Positions 20,693 through 29,400 are shown, counted from the first letter of the stretch. The stretch: 53,424 nucleotides of DNA from Hyphomicrobiaceae bacterium (GCA_025359185.1 JANYHF010000082.1:1-53424); one strand, 5' to 3'. Made by a program: numbers and translations. The notes: generated from the sequence alone by a model not told the origin.

Positions 20693-21273
20693 CGGAGGCC
20701 GTCCTCTCCTTTAATGTCTTTGGCGGCGAGGCCACCGGCGCGGTTGTGCACACGCGCACCCAAAGTCATGACCAGCGCCAGCACCATCTCGTTGGCACGC
20801 GGGGCATCGGGCACGCCCACTTCGATGGCATCGAAATGGCTGCGCACGTAGGAAGCGCTGATGTGGGTGACGGGCACGTCGAGCCGCGCGCCGGGGCCGC
20901 CGACTTTTTTGGTGGAGGGCACGATCGCCTTGGCGCCGCCCAGCAAGTCGCGCATGGCGTAACCGCCCGGTGCGTGCCAAAGCGCGGCGTGCTCACTTTC
21001 GCCCGCCTGACCAACAATCGCACCTTTGCCATAACCCTCAATGACCTTGGCATCGCCGCCAAGGGCCTCAACGAGTTTGCGCGCCATCACGAGGCCGAGC
21101 GGTTTCAGATCCGCCATGAAGGGCTGGATATCCGCGTGGTATCGCCCCGCATACGGATTTTCGATCACAGCCAGCACCGCGCCGCGCCGGTGGGGCTTGG
21201 CGGCAGGTGGACCGCCCTCGTGGAAGATGTCCTCGGTGATGATCAGGAATTTGCGGATTTTGACCTCAGGCAT
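20689..21273 (-). CDS. Amino acid synthesis family protein (DUF1185), copy 2
   Basis: A 194-residue paralogue of the following gene, with matching IENPYAG, EGYGKGA, VPSTKK, YVRSHFDAIEV, PDAPRANE and the identical end IKGEDGLR. The ATG at 21273 gives an N-terminus (MPEVKIRKFLI) aligned with copy 1. An earlier ATG at 21297 would add eight residues. It overlaps the UPF0280 gene upstream by eight bases and copy 1 downstream by four, so translation is probably coupled. Differences lie mainly in the middle (ALWHAPGG in place of AILHPKLG). The substrate is unknown. Confidence 0.84.
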   Translation of the reverse strand: MPEVKIRKFLIITEDIFHEGGPPAAKPHRRGAVLAVIENPYAGRYHADIQPFMADLKPLGLVMARKLVEALGGDAKVIEGYGKGAIVGQAGESEHAALWHAPGGYAMRDLLGGAKAIVPSTKKVGGPGARLDVPVTHISASYVRSHFDAIEVGVPDAPRANEMVLALVMTLGARVHNRAGGLAAKDIKGEDGLR

Positions 21274-22129
21274 GGGTGAGTGTTCCGGACTGTTCAAAGA
21301 CCTTGGCGGTCACGGTGCGCGTCTGGCCTGCCAGATGCAAGGCACAGGCGGTAATCAGGCGGCGGCCGACAAACTGTTTTGCACGGGCGGCACCAACGTC
21401 GAGCGCTTTGCCGATGTCCTGCTGGCTCAACGGGCCAACATGGGTCGTGACAAGGCGCGCGCCCAAATCGCTGTCGAGTTGGAGATCATCGGCACGCGCG
21501 CGCTCGATGGCAGGATGGCCAGTGAGATCGACGGCGTTGGCGATCAATGTGGCCGCAGCGTCGGCAAGGCTGGCTGACGGAGCCAGCACGGTGACCGCAT
21601 CAGCGATGCCGAGCGAGAAGCTGCGACCACGCCAGCCGCTGGTGGCGATACCGCGCACGAGGTCGCTGGCAGCAACAGTGGCCGTGGCAAACAGCGTGGG
21701 CTGGTCCGGGCGGTCCATCAGCCCGGCCCGATAGTGCTCGCCGGGCGCGAGGTGGAAGGCGATATCGCCTCCATTGTTGACCATGGCGCGGACGAGCGGT
21801 GCCGCCCTCACCATCGCCTCCAGGATTTCCTCCGCAACCGAGCCCGCGACGGCGGCCATCGGCGTGATGAAGTGATCGGCCGCAAACTGGGACGTTGCGC
21901 GCCACATGCGTTTGGCCACAGCACCATGGGGAAGCTCACTCACCGGCTGGCGCAACAGTGTAAGTTCCGTACACATTTCATCTAGCACCGTCGCGAACCG
22001 CGCAATGGCGGCCTCTTGCGACCGCTGCACATCTTCACGGCGGCCATCGCAGGCGATGACGAGATCAACCGGCCCATCGTTCAGATGCAGCCTGCCGCCG
22101 GCCAGCCGTGCCAACTGCATCCTGCTCAT
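21266..22129 (-). CDS. UPF0280 family protein (ApbE-like superfamily)
   Basis: A 287-residue protein of the UPF0280 family, distantly related to ApbE FAD:protein FMN transferases. Features are the N-terminal strand CDGRREDVQRSQ, the helix MAAVAGSVAEEIL, the glycine-rich NNGGDIAFHL loop and the central SGWRGRSFSLGIADAVTVLA segment. These are equivalent to the ApbE core, but no ApbE activity has been shown for the family to my knowledge. It overlaps both neighbours by a few bases. In this operon it might modify or assist one of the redox proteins, or act on the ring-reduced substrate. Both ideas are inference. Confidence 0.85.
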   Translation of the reverse strand: MSRMQLARLAGGRLHLNDGPVDLVIACDGRREDVQRSQEAAIARFATVLDEMCTELTLLRQPVSELPHGAVAKRMWRATSQFAADHFITPMAAVAGSVAEEILEAMVRAAPLVRAMVNNGGDIAFHLAPGEHYRAGLMDRPDQPTLFATATVAASDLVRGIATSGWRGRSFSLGIADAVTVLAPSASLADAAATLIANAVDLTGHPAIERARADDLQLDSDLGARLVTTHVGPLSQQDIGKALDVGAARAKQFVGRRLITACALHLAGQTRTVTAKVFEQSGTLTHA

Positions 22130-23547
22130 GCGGCTGCAACCCGCTTTTTGCCCAGCTCTTTTTCGACGTCCGCCAGCTTGCGCACATGCTGCATATGGCC
22201 GCCAAGCGCCGCGTAGTCGTCCTTGGTCATCGTGAATTCAATCGGCCCGACCAGCGCGGGCGTCGGGACCGAGCCAAAGGCGTTCTCCGGCAGCGTCGTG
22301 ACATCGACCATGAAGGTGATGCCGCCGCCGGGCCACACATAGCACGGCGCGCCGCCTGCGGTGACGCGGGTCAGCGCTTCCTTGACTGACTTGGTGAGCC
22401 GCACCGGATTTTCGGTGACGCCTGACCGCAGCGAGCCCCCTGCCCCAGCCATGAAAATGACTGTAGAGAGCGCGGGCTCGCAGTTCTCCTTGATTCGCTC
22501 GACGGAGAGTTTTAGCGCAGGTGGCAGGTCCTTCTCCGCGGGTACCAAATTCTCATCGAGTTCGAAATAGGCGTGGTGTTCGCCGGTGGTCGACACCATC
22601 AGCAGGCGGAGGCCATTCCACGCTCCCTTGGCATCGAAAGGTTTGAGGATCGCAAGCGGATCGGTGAGGTCCGTGCCGCCCCAGCCGGTGCCAGGCTGAG
22701 CGACCTTGAAATAGCGGCCCGGTGTCGAGCGGTGGCCCTTCATCTTGATGCCGGTTTCAGGCACACCGAGGAACTTACCGGCCTGATGCTCGGATAGAAC
22801 CCCGGTGATATGGTCATCAACTACCACCACTTCATCAACCAGCCCCTGCCACTGCTTAGCGAACATGCCGATGGTGGCCGAGCCGCAGCCGACGCGCATA
22901 CGTTCTTCCAACTGGCCATTGATGATGGGAGCCTTGCCCGCCTCAATAATGACGGTGACGCCGCCATCGACGGTAACCTCCACTGGCTTGCGATTGCTCA
23001 ACGCCAGCAGACTTTCGCAGGTGACGCGGCCCTCCTTCTTCGAACCGCCCGTCAAATGGCGCACACCTCCTAACGAGAGCATCTGCGAACCATACTCAGC
23101 TGTCGTCACATGCCCAATCTGCTCACCATTGACACGCACGGCAGCGGTCTCGGCACCCAGATGCCGGTCCGTGTCGAGCTTCACCTTGACGCCGCAATAG
23201 CTGAAAATCCCCTCGGTCACGACCGTAATCATGTCGATGCCCGACACTTCCGATGCCACGATAAACGGCGCTGGCTTGTAGTCGGGATAGGTCGTCCCCG
23301 CCCCAATCGCGGTGACGAAGGTTTGCGGACCTTCGACGATGCGGCCATCCCAATCGCGCGACCGGCCCATGAACGGCACCAGCTCACCACCACCCATCAG
23401 TGTACGGTCCAGCAGCACATGCGGATCGACGCGGGTGAGCACGCCGCCCCGGTTGGCGTAGCGGTCGCAAGCCCCCAGCATCCCCTCGCGGATGTAGCAG
23501 AGGACCGGACAGGCATCGCAACGGATCTTATCGGGCTGGCCGGTCAT
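22126..23547 (-). CDS. 6-hydroxynicotinate reductase-like iron-sulfur protein
   Basis: A 473-residue protein resembling the proteins annotated as 6-hydroxynicotinate reductase, which reduce the pyridone ring with ferredoxin in reductive nicotinate breakdown. Four N-terminal cysteines, C10, C13, C17 and C27 in CDACPVLCYIREGMLGACD, fit a [4Fe-4S] cluster. Conserved glycine-rich stretches follow (SLGGVRHLTGGSK, RVGCGSATIGMF, GAGGSLRSGVTENP, WPGGGITFMVD). The ATG at 23547 is chosen since the family starts just ahead of the Cys motif. Another ATG at 23577 would add ten residues. Its start overlaps the hydroxylase large-subunit gene, and its stop overlaps UPF0280 by four bases. The true substrate may be another N-heterocycle. 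Confidence 0.82.
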   Translation of the reverse strand: MTGQPDKIRCDACPVLCYIREGMLGACDRYANRGGVLTRVDPHVLLDRTLMGGGELVPFMGRSRDWDGRIVEGPQTFVTAIGAGTTYPDYKPAPFIVASEVSGIDMITVVTEGIFSYCGVKVKLDTDRHLGAETAAVRVNGEQIGHVTTAEYGSQMLSLGGVRHLTGGSKKEGRVTCESLLALSNRKPVEVTVDGGVTVIIEAGKAPIINGQLEERMRVGCGSATIGMFAKQWQGLVDEVVVVDDHITGVLSEHQAGKFLGVPETGIKMKGHRSTPGRYFKVAQPGTGWGGTDLTDPLAILKPFDAKGAWNGLRLLMVSTTGEHHAYFELDENLVPAEKDLPPALKLSVERIKENCEPALSTVIFMAGAGGSLRSGVTENPVRLTKSVKEALTRVTAGGAPCYVWPGGGITFMVDVTTLPENAFGSVPTPALVGPIEFTMTKDDYAALGGHMQHVRKLADVEKELGKKRVAAA

Positions 23548-26341
23548 CGTGTGTACGTCTACTTGTTTGAATCGAAGCATATGATGGGCGGGAATGCCTC
23601 TCCGAGTCCCGTTCCACAATCCACGCGCGCAGCCGGTCGGGTGTGGCGGGTGCGCGGGTGACGCGGACCCCGGTGGCATGGTGGATGGCGTTGAAAATGG
23701 CGGGCGCTGTGGGAATGAGCGCTTGCTCGCCGACGCCCTTGGCGCCGAACGGCCCCACCGATGAGGCGCATTCGACCAAGATGGATGTGATGGGCGGCAC
23801 GTCGCCGATCGTCGGAATGAGATAATCGTGCAGGTTCTCGCCGCGCCCGGGCAAAAACTCCTCCATCAGCGCCATGCCGATGCCCTGCGCGACGCCGCCC
23901 TCGATCTGGCCTTCGAGCAGCGTGGGGTTGATGGCCCGGCCGACGTCATGGGCGGCTGTGATGCGTAGTACCCGGACAGTACCGAGGCGCGTGTCGACTT
24001 CAACTTCGGCGAGATGGGCGCCGTAGCCGTACACAGCATAGGGAGAGCCTTGGCCGTCAGCGTCGAGGCGTGAGGCCGGCGGATCGAAAGTTGCTTCTGC
24101 ACGTAGAAGATAGCCGAGGCTATCCGTCTCCAGCGCGTTCAGGGCAATCGACCGGACAACCGATGGCTCGTTGACAACGATTTGGCCACCAATAATGTCG
24201 AGACGGGCATCGGGTCCGGCATTGGCCAACCGCAGGATGTCTGCCCTCAACGTCAGACCCGCGCGTTCGGCAGCTTTGCCCGAGACGAAGGTCTGGCGCG
24301 AGGCTGAGGACTTGCCAGCGTCGGGTGACAAATCGGTATCGGCTGAAACGAGATCAATCAGGGCAAGCGGCAGCCCGAGTGCATCGGCAGCGATCTGGGC
24401 AATCACTGTGTTGGAGCCCTGGCCGATATCCACCGCGCCCTGATGCAGCGCAATGCGTCCGTCCGGCTTAAGGCCGATACGGATCGTCGACGGATTGGGC
24501 AGGGCGGTGTTCCCGCAGCCGTAGAACATGCCTGCGACCCCGGCGCCGCGTTTGAACCGTGCACTGCCTGCGTTGAATGCCTCGGCTTCGCGCCGGGCTT
24601 CACACCAGCGCGGCCGCAGCGCATCAAGGCACTCTTTGTACCCTACACCATCGCCCATCACCTGGCCAGTCACTGTGGGCGTTGTGTTGGTCAGGGCATT
24701 GAGGATGCGGAATTCAAGCGGGTCGAAGTCGAGCTTGAGGGCCAGCGCGTCCAAGAGCTGCTCTTGCGCGATCACGGTCTGCGGCACGCCAAATCCGCGA
24801 AACGCGCCAGCGGGGACACAATGGGTCAGAACCGCACGGCTCGTCGCCAGGTAATGCGGGACGGCATAGGGACCCGAGGCATGGACAGGCACCCGGTTCG
24901 CCACCGTCGGTCCCCAGGAGGCGTACGCGCCGGTATTGAAATCACCCTGAAAATCCATCGCGACAAGGCAGCCGTCACGGTTCGCGCCCATTCGCGAGAT
25001 CATTCGCGCCGGATGGCGCTTGGTGGTGGCGGCAATCGATTCGGGCCGCGTATAGACCATGGCTGCGGGCCTGCCGGTGAGCCAGGCAGCCAATGCCACG
25101 AAAGGCTGCACGGACAGATCGAGCTTGGAGCCAAAACCGCCGCCACAGGCGGACGGAATGATCCGGACGCATTCGGGGACCAAGCCGAGAATGGCGGCCG
25201 TGTCGTCGCGGTCCATGTAAGGTGCCTGCGTGGACGCGGTGATCTCGATGCGGTCGCCCACGCGGCGCGCCCAGCCCGCTTCCGGCTCAATGTAGGCGTG
25301 CTCGACAAAACCGGTTTCGAAGGTGCCACTGACAACGGCATCGCAGGCGGCAAGTGCCGCTTCCGGATCACCCTTGGCGACACGGCCCCGGATCAACACG
25401 TTGCCAGGGCGGTTGCCGTGCACGAGCGGCGCATCGTCCGCTAGAGCCTGATCGAGGGACAGCAGTGGTGGAAGTTCCGTCCAACTTACAGGAAAGCTGT
25501 TGGCGGCCAGGGCGTCGATGGCGCCACGTTCACCCACCACGGCGGCCACGGCCTCACCCTTGAAGCGGGTAATCCTTTCGGCAAACACGGGCTGATCGGC
25601 AAAGGCGGGGATGACGCCAAAGAGATTGCGGCCGGGGATAACGGCAGCGGTCAGGACGCGGATGAGGCCGGGATTGGCGGCGAGGAAGGCATCCGAATCG
25701 CCAATCTCGAACGCCGCATGATGATAAGGCGACCGGATGGCGCGGACGTAAAGTGCATCAGCCGGGATGGCGTCGGCGCCGAACGCTTCTTCGCCAGTCA
25801 CTTTCGATAAGCCATCCAGCCGGTTGATGCGTGCACCGACGGCTGAGCCTTGTGCTGCCTCAACGGGCATGGTTTCGACACCGGCCCCAGTATCTTTAAC
25901 GGCGGCGATGATCTTGCGATAGCCGGTACAGCGGCAGAGTACGCCACCGAGCGCGGCCTCGATCTCGCCATCGCTGGCGGCCGGATTGGTTTCCAGCAGC
26001 GCGGCGGCGGCCATCAGCATTCCGGGCGTGCAGATGCCGCATTGCACCGCGCCGCGGGCCAGAAACGCACGCTGCAAGGCACCCCCGAAGCGTGTATGCG
26101 CGGCGATCCCTTCCACCGTCACCACATGGCAACCCTCGACCTGCGCCAACGGCACCATACAGGCGCAAGCCGTGGCGCCATCGACCCATACGGTGCAGGC
26201 GCCGCAATCGCCCGCGTCGCAGCCCACTTTTGTGCCGGTGCGCCCTAGTTTATTACGCAGCACGGAACTCAGCCGGCTGGCGGGGGCAGCATCGGCCGAG
26301 ACTATCAAGCCGTTGAGATGGAAGGTGACTGGAGCGTTCAC
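23528..26341 (-). CDS. Molybdenum hydroxylase, fused 2Fe-2S and molybdopterin subunit (xanthine dehydrogenase family)
   Basis: A 937-residue fusion. Residues 1-155 form the small iron-sulfur subunit, with plant-type ferredoxin cysteines C41, C46, C49, C61 and the second cluster C101, C104, C136, C138 (CGICTPGM, CRCTGY). From about residue 170 the protein is the molybdopterin subunit, with GGGFGSK, GAFRGFGVPQ, GQGSNTV and the active-site glutamate in KGVGEQAL. Such enzymes insert water-derived oxygen next to a ring nitrogen. The separate FAD subunit is the next gene upstream, three bases away. Separate subunits are more usual, so the fusion is notable. The last 25 or so residues after the family end overlap the next gene. 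Confidence 0.93.
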   Translation of the reverse strand: MNAPVTFHLNGLIVSADAAPASRLSSVLRNKLGRTGTKVGCDAGDCGACTVWVDGATACACMVPLAQVEGCHVVTVEGIAAHTRFGGALQRAFLARGAVQCGICTPGMLMAAAALLETNPAASDGEIEAALGGVLCRCTGYRKIIAAVKDTGAGVETMPVEAAQGSAVGARINRLDGLSKVTGEEAFGADAIPADALYVRAIRSPYHHAAFEIGDSDAFLAANPGLIRVLTAAVIPGRNLFGVIPAFADQPVFAERITRFKGEAVAAVVGERGAIDALAANSFPVSWTELPPLLSLDQALADDAPLVHGNRPGNVLIRGRVAKGDPEAALAACDAVVSGTFETGFVEHAYIEPEAGWARRVGDRIEITASTQAPYMDRDDTAAILGLVPECVRIIPSACGGGFGSKLDLSVQPFVALAAWLTGRPAAMVYTRPESIAATTKRHPARMISRMGANRDGCLVAMDFQGDFNTGAYASWGPTVANRVPVHASGPYAVPHYLATSRAVLTHCVPAGAFRGFGVPQTVIAQEQLLDALALKLDFDPLEFRILNALTNTTPTVTGQVMGDGVGYKECLDALRPRWCEARREAEAFNAGSARFKRGAGVAGMFYGCGNTALPNPSTIRIGLKPDGRIALHQGAVDIGQGSNTVIAQIAADALGLPLALIDLVSADTDLSPDAGKSSASRQTFVSGKAAERAGLTLRADILRLANAGPDARLDIIGGQIVVNEPSVVRSIALNALETDSLGYLLRAEATFDPPASRLDADGQGSPYAVYGYGAHLAEVEVDTRLGTVRVLRITAAHDVGRAINPTLLEGQIEGGVAQGIGMALMEEFLPGRGENLHDYLIPTIGDVPPITSILVECASSVGPFGAKGVGEQALIPTAPAIFNAIHHATGVRVTRAPATPDRLRAWIVERDSERHSRPSYASIQTSRRTHDDRPAR

Positions 26342-26344
26342 GTC

Positions 26345-27232
26345 TCAACCTTCCGCAGCCTGATCGAGGGCGTCAGCCACCAATTGCCAAGCGGCCTCTA
26401 GGCGATAGCGGGCAGTCGCGCGGGCGTCATCGATCGGTTGCAGGACGGAGAAATGCTCAGGCCGCAGAACTGTCGACGGCGCTTGCCCCTTCGGCAACCT
26501 GGCAAGGTCGCGCTCCAGCAGGCCCAGCCGCTGCGCCTTTGCCGAAGCCGAACCAACGGCAACGCACGCTTCGATGATGGCACCGCCCCGATCCCTGTGA
26601 ATAAGTGCGGCAGCCATCACAATGGAAATCACCAGATATTTTCGTGCGCCAAGTTTGACAAAGGCTGTTCGGGTCTCGGCACCCATCCCAGGCACGATCA
26701 CGGACGAGAGAACCTCGCCTGGACGCAACATTGTTTTGCGGTAGCCCGTGATGAAATCGGCCAGCCGCATCCGCCGGACTCCACCGGCCGACGCCAGTTC
26801 CACCTCGGCATCGAGCACCAGCAGCGGCGGCACGCCATCGGCGGCGGGCGAGGCATTGCACAGATTGCCCGCGATGGTGCCCCGGTTCTGCACCTGGATC
26901 GACCCAACCTGGCGGGCCGCAGCTTGCAAAGCGCGGAACGCGGGTGGCAAACTAGCCGCCGCAATCTCCGTCCACGTCACAGCGCCGCCGATCCGCACGG
27001 TACCCGCCGAAACGTCAATGCCGCGCATTTCGGCCACCGCCGACACATCGACCAGCCGGGCCGGCATGGGTCTGCCAACATGGGCCGGATAGAGATCGGT
27101 GCCGCCAGCCAGCACGCTGGCCTCAGCGCCGGACAACGCCGCCACGGCTACGGCCAAACTGCGCGCGCGCACATAGTCCTGGCGGTGCTGGGCTTGCGAA
27201 TGGGGTTCGAACACCATTAGGGTTCTGCTCAT
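26345..27232 (-). CDS. Molybdenum hydroxylase FAD-binding subunit (CoxM type)
   Basis: A 295-residue FAD subunit of the xanthine dehydrogenase/CO dehydrogenase family. It has the two flavin loops AGGTDLYP (residues 42-49) and TIAGNLCNASPAAD, followed by the RKTMLRPGE region and the CoxM C-terminal domain. It accepts electrons from the 2Fe-2S clusters of the following gene product. The ATG at 27232 gives MSRTLMVFEPH. An ATG at 27217 is almost as likely. No strong ribosome site is visible for either. It is the first gene of the leftward operon, opposite the MarR gene. Confidence 0.9.
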   Translation of the reverse strand: MSRTLMVFEPHSQAQHRQDYVRARSLAVAVAALSGAEASVLAGGTDLYPAHVGRPMPARLVDVSAVAEMRGIDVSAGTVRIGGAVTWTEIAAASLPPAFRALQAAARQVGSIQVQNRGTIAGNLCNASPAADGVPPLLVLDAEVELASAGGVRRMRLADFITGYRKTMLRPGEVLSSVIVPGMGAETRTAFVKLGARKYLVISIVMAAALIHRDRGGAIIEACVAVGSASAKAQRLGLLERDLARLPKGQAPSTVLRPEHFSVLQPIDDARATARYRLEAAWQLVADALDQAAEG

Positions 27233-27341
27233 GCTAGACTGGCAAAACGAGCATGTTTCCATACTTGTTGTTTGCATACAAATGACAAATTTGTCCGTTT
27301 AGAGCAAAAATTATCGCCGCTGCCGGGCCACAAAGGTCGCT
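27233..27341. promoter_or_regulatory. Divergent promoter region with perfect palindrome, likely MarR operator
   Basis: The 109-base space between the catabolic operon and the divergent MarR gene is AT-rich for this genome. It contains a perfect 12-bp palindrome GACAAATTTGTC at 27284-27295. Just beside it is the imperfect palindrome TTTGCATACAAA at 27271-27282. MarR proteins bind such short palindromes next to their own gene, so control of both transcripts from here is inferred. Confidence 0.6.
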
Positions 27342-27812
27342 ATGGACGGGTCCAAACCAACTGGAAACCAGAACAAGCGGGGCGGCACCAAGGCCAGCCT
27401 TGAGGGCTACCGGCTTGAGGACCAGGTTGGGTTCGTGATCCGCAAGGCCAGCCAACGCCACACAGCCATTTTCATGAAGCAGATGATCGAGCAACTGACT
27501 CCGAACCAGTGGGCTGCACTGTTGAAAATCGCCGAACTGGGATCTGTCTCGCAAAATCAGCTCGGCCGGGACACCGCTATGGATGTCGCCACCATTAAAG
27601 GTGTCGTTGACCGTCTGATCAAGCGCGATTTCGTGACCACCAACTCCGACCCGTCAGACAGCCGCCGCAACCTCATCGGGCTGACGCCAAGGGGTGCGGA
27701 GTTCGTCAAGGCCGGACGGCCCATCGCCGCCAGTATCACCGGGGAGACCTTGAAGGGGCTCTCGGCCGCTGAGCAGCATACGCTGCTGGAGCTGCTTCGG
27801 AAAATCGCATGA
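27342..27812 (+). CDS. MarR family transcriptional regulator
   Basis: A 156-residue winged-helix MarR protein. The DNA-recognition helix region is SQNQLGRDTAMDVATIKGVVDRLIKR and the wing contains the typical D-x-R in DSRRNLIGLT. It diverges from the molybdenum hydroxylase operon and is the obvious candidate repressor, released by a ring compound or intermediate. A comparable arrangement is known for NicR, a MarR repressor of nicotinate genes in Pseudomonas putida. Effector identity is inference. The basic N-terminus (about 20 residues) is an extension of the fold. Confidence 0.9.
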   Translation: MDGSKPTGNQNKRGGTKASLEGYRLEDQVGFVIRKASQRHTAIFMKQMIEQLTPNQWAALLKIAELGSVSQNQLGRDTAMDVATIKGVVDRLIKRDFVTTNSDPSDSRRNLIGLTPRGAEFVKAGRPIAASITGETLKGLSAAEQHTLLELLRKIA

Positions 27813-27815
27813 GGC

Positions 27816-27848
27816 GCCCCGCGCCCGGTTGTTGCCGGACGCGGGGGC
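27816..27848. terminator. GC-rich hairpin between convergent marR and RTX genes
   Basis: The 49-base gap holds a strong hairpin with arms GCCCCGCGCCCGG and CCGGACGCGGGGGC around a small TTGTTG loop. It has no U-run but lies between two converging stops, so a bidirectional terminator is likely. Confidence 0.5.
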
Positions 27849-27861
27849 ACATCCAATGCAC

Positions 27862-29013
27862 CTAGTGCAGCAGCAGATCGGCTAGCGACGCGCCGTGCAC
27901 GCCGGTCAACTCGACGGCATCGTGGAACTCGCCGCCTGCCCGGACTTGCACCATCGTACCGTCGGCGTTGTCGGCGAGATGAACGACCTGATCGTAGCCG
28001 GGATGCTTGAACCCCTGGCCCTTCAGGAAGTCGCTCAGATCTAGGTGATCGGTGCCGACCTTGAAGTCGGTGACGGTGTCAGCCTTGCCAGCTTCCAGAA
28101 CGAACTTCTTCATCCAATCATAGACGTTGGCGCCGCCGCCGCCCGTCATCGTGCTGTCGCCGCCTTCGCTGTGGAAACGGTCATTGCCCGCACCGCCGAT
28201 ATAGGTGACCGGGTGATGCGAGGTATCGAAATAGCTGTCTCCGTTGCCGCCGATGATCGTCTCAAAGCCGCTGATCTTATCGGTGAACTGTTGGCCGGTG
28301 ACGGCATCCGTGAACTTGACGAAATGCGAACCCTGATCGACATCGAACTTGCCCGACAGCTTGGACAAATCGAGCACGTCGTTGCCCTTGCCGCCGTTCA
28401 GCTCCTGGTTGCCTAGGCCAGCCACAATTGTGTCATCGCCCGAGCCGCCCATGACAGTATCGTTGCCTGGGCCGCCGTCGAGCTTGTCATTGCCAGCGCC
28501 GCCCGAGAGCTTGTCGTCGCCGGTGCCACCAAGGAGGGTGTCGTTGCCGGTGCCGCCATAGAGCGCGTCGTTGCCCGAGCCGCCCCATTCGTAGTCGCTG
28601 CCGCCCTTGCCATAGATGGTGTCGTTGCCGGCGTTGCCCATCAGAATGTCGTTGCCGCTGCCTGCATTGATGGTGACGTCGCCGTATTTCATGGTCCAGC
28701 TGGTGAGATCGATAATTTGACCTCCATCGCCGCCATTGATGACGTCGATGCCAGCGAGGCGCGCGCCGCCCGTCCACGGATTGCCATCGGGCCCAGCGCT
28801 GATGCTGTCTTCAAGGAACAAAGCCTTGTGGCCAGCGCCGAGGCTGAGCGTGTGGGTGTTGGGATCGGTGTTGAGATAGTTGGCTATGGTCTGCTCATAG
28901 CCAACCAGGGTGAATTGCGTGCCGGGACCCGCTGAGCCCGGATCGCCCGCGTTGACGTCGATCGAGTTCTGCCAGGTGCCGTGTGATAGAAAGTGAAGTT
29001 TTGCTTCAGCCAT
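27862..29013 (-). CDS. RTX-type calcium-binding secreted protein
   Basis: A 383-residue acidic protein with about nine tandem RTX nonapeptide repeats (GGxGxDxxx, such as GGTGNDTLLG and GGAGNDKLDG) at residues 130-215 and further single repeats after that. These fold into calcium-binding beta rolls outside the cell. There is no N-terminal signal peptide. The C-terminus ends LADLLLH, fitting type I secretion by a C-terminal signal. The ATG at 29013 is supported by GGGAGA ten bases upstream. The N-terminal 100 residues show no known catalytic domain, so an enzyme activity is not proposed. No type I secretion genes are in the window. Confidence 0.88.
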   Translation of the reverse strand: MAEAKLHFLSHGTWQNSIDVNAGDPGSAGPGTQFTLVGYEQTIANYLNTDPNTHTLSLGAGHKALFLEDSISAGPDGNPWTGGARLAGIDVINGGDGGQIIDLTSWTMKYGDVTINAGSGNDILMGNAGNDTIYGKGGSDYEWGGSGNDALYGGTGNDTLLGGTGDDKLSGGAGNDKLDGGPGNDTVMGGSGDDTIVAGLGNQELNGGKGNDVLDLSKLSGKFDVDQGSHFVKFTDAVTGQQFTDKISGFETIIGGNGDSYFDTSHHPVTYIGGAGNDRFHSEGGDSTMTGGGGANVYDWMKKFVLEAGKADTVTDFKVGTDHLDLSDFLKGQGFKHPGYDQVVHLADNADGTMVQVRAGGEFHDAVELTGVHGASLADLLLH

Positions 29014-29146
29014 GAGCCGTCTCCCGAAGTAAGGCCAGGCACAAACAGCGCCAGCCGACAAGCATTCCGAACGGCAATCTTGCCGCAAAGAGATTATGGG
29101 AGCTTCAAGGTCCTGCGCACATTTTCTGTCAATTTTTCGGCTAAGT

Positions 29147-29400
29147 GTCCGTAACGGCTCGCAAAAGCCGGTCATCGCCATCGAGGGCGTCCCGGCGGGG
29201 TTCGGTCGTTTCCAGGTGCTCGACGATGTATCGTTCAAGATCCATCGAATTCATATTCTGTGATGAGCCTACTTTGGCGCTTGACCAGATCGTGCTGGTG
29301 GTGCTGCACCGGGGGTTCGTGGTCGAGTGCGGCCCCAATTGGCTGTTCAGAAGTCTGTGCAACGCCAGTTGTCAGCGGTACCTTGATCGGCTAGGCACCC
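29147..29400 (+). pseudogene. Decayed ABC transporter ATPase fragment
   Basis: Two pieces of an ABC ATPase survive in different frames. From 29147, KPVIAIEGVPAGFGRFQVLDDVSFKI reads like the first strands of an ABC ATPase and then meets a stop codon. From about 29262 another frame gives CDEPTLALDQ (Walker B/D-loop) and then VLHRGFVVECGP, as in the end of such domains. Walker A and the signature motif are missing between them. This indicates an internal deletion plus frameshift. The run lies directly before the CDGSH gene. Confidence 0.6.
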
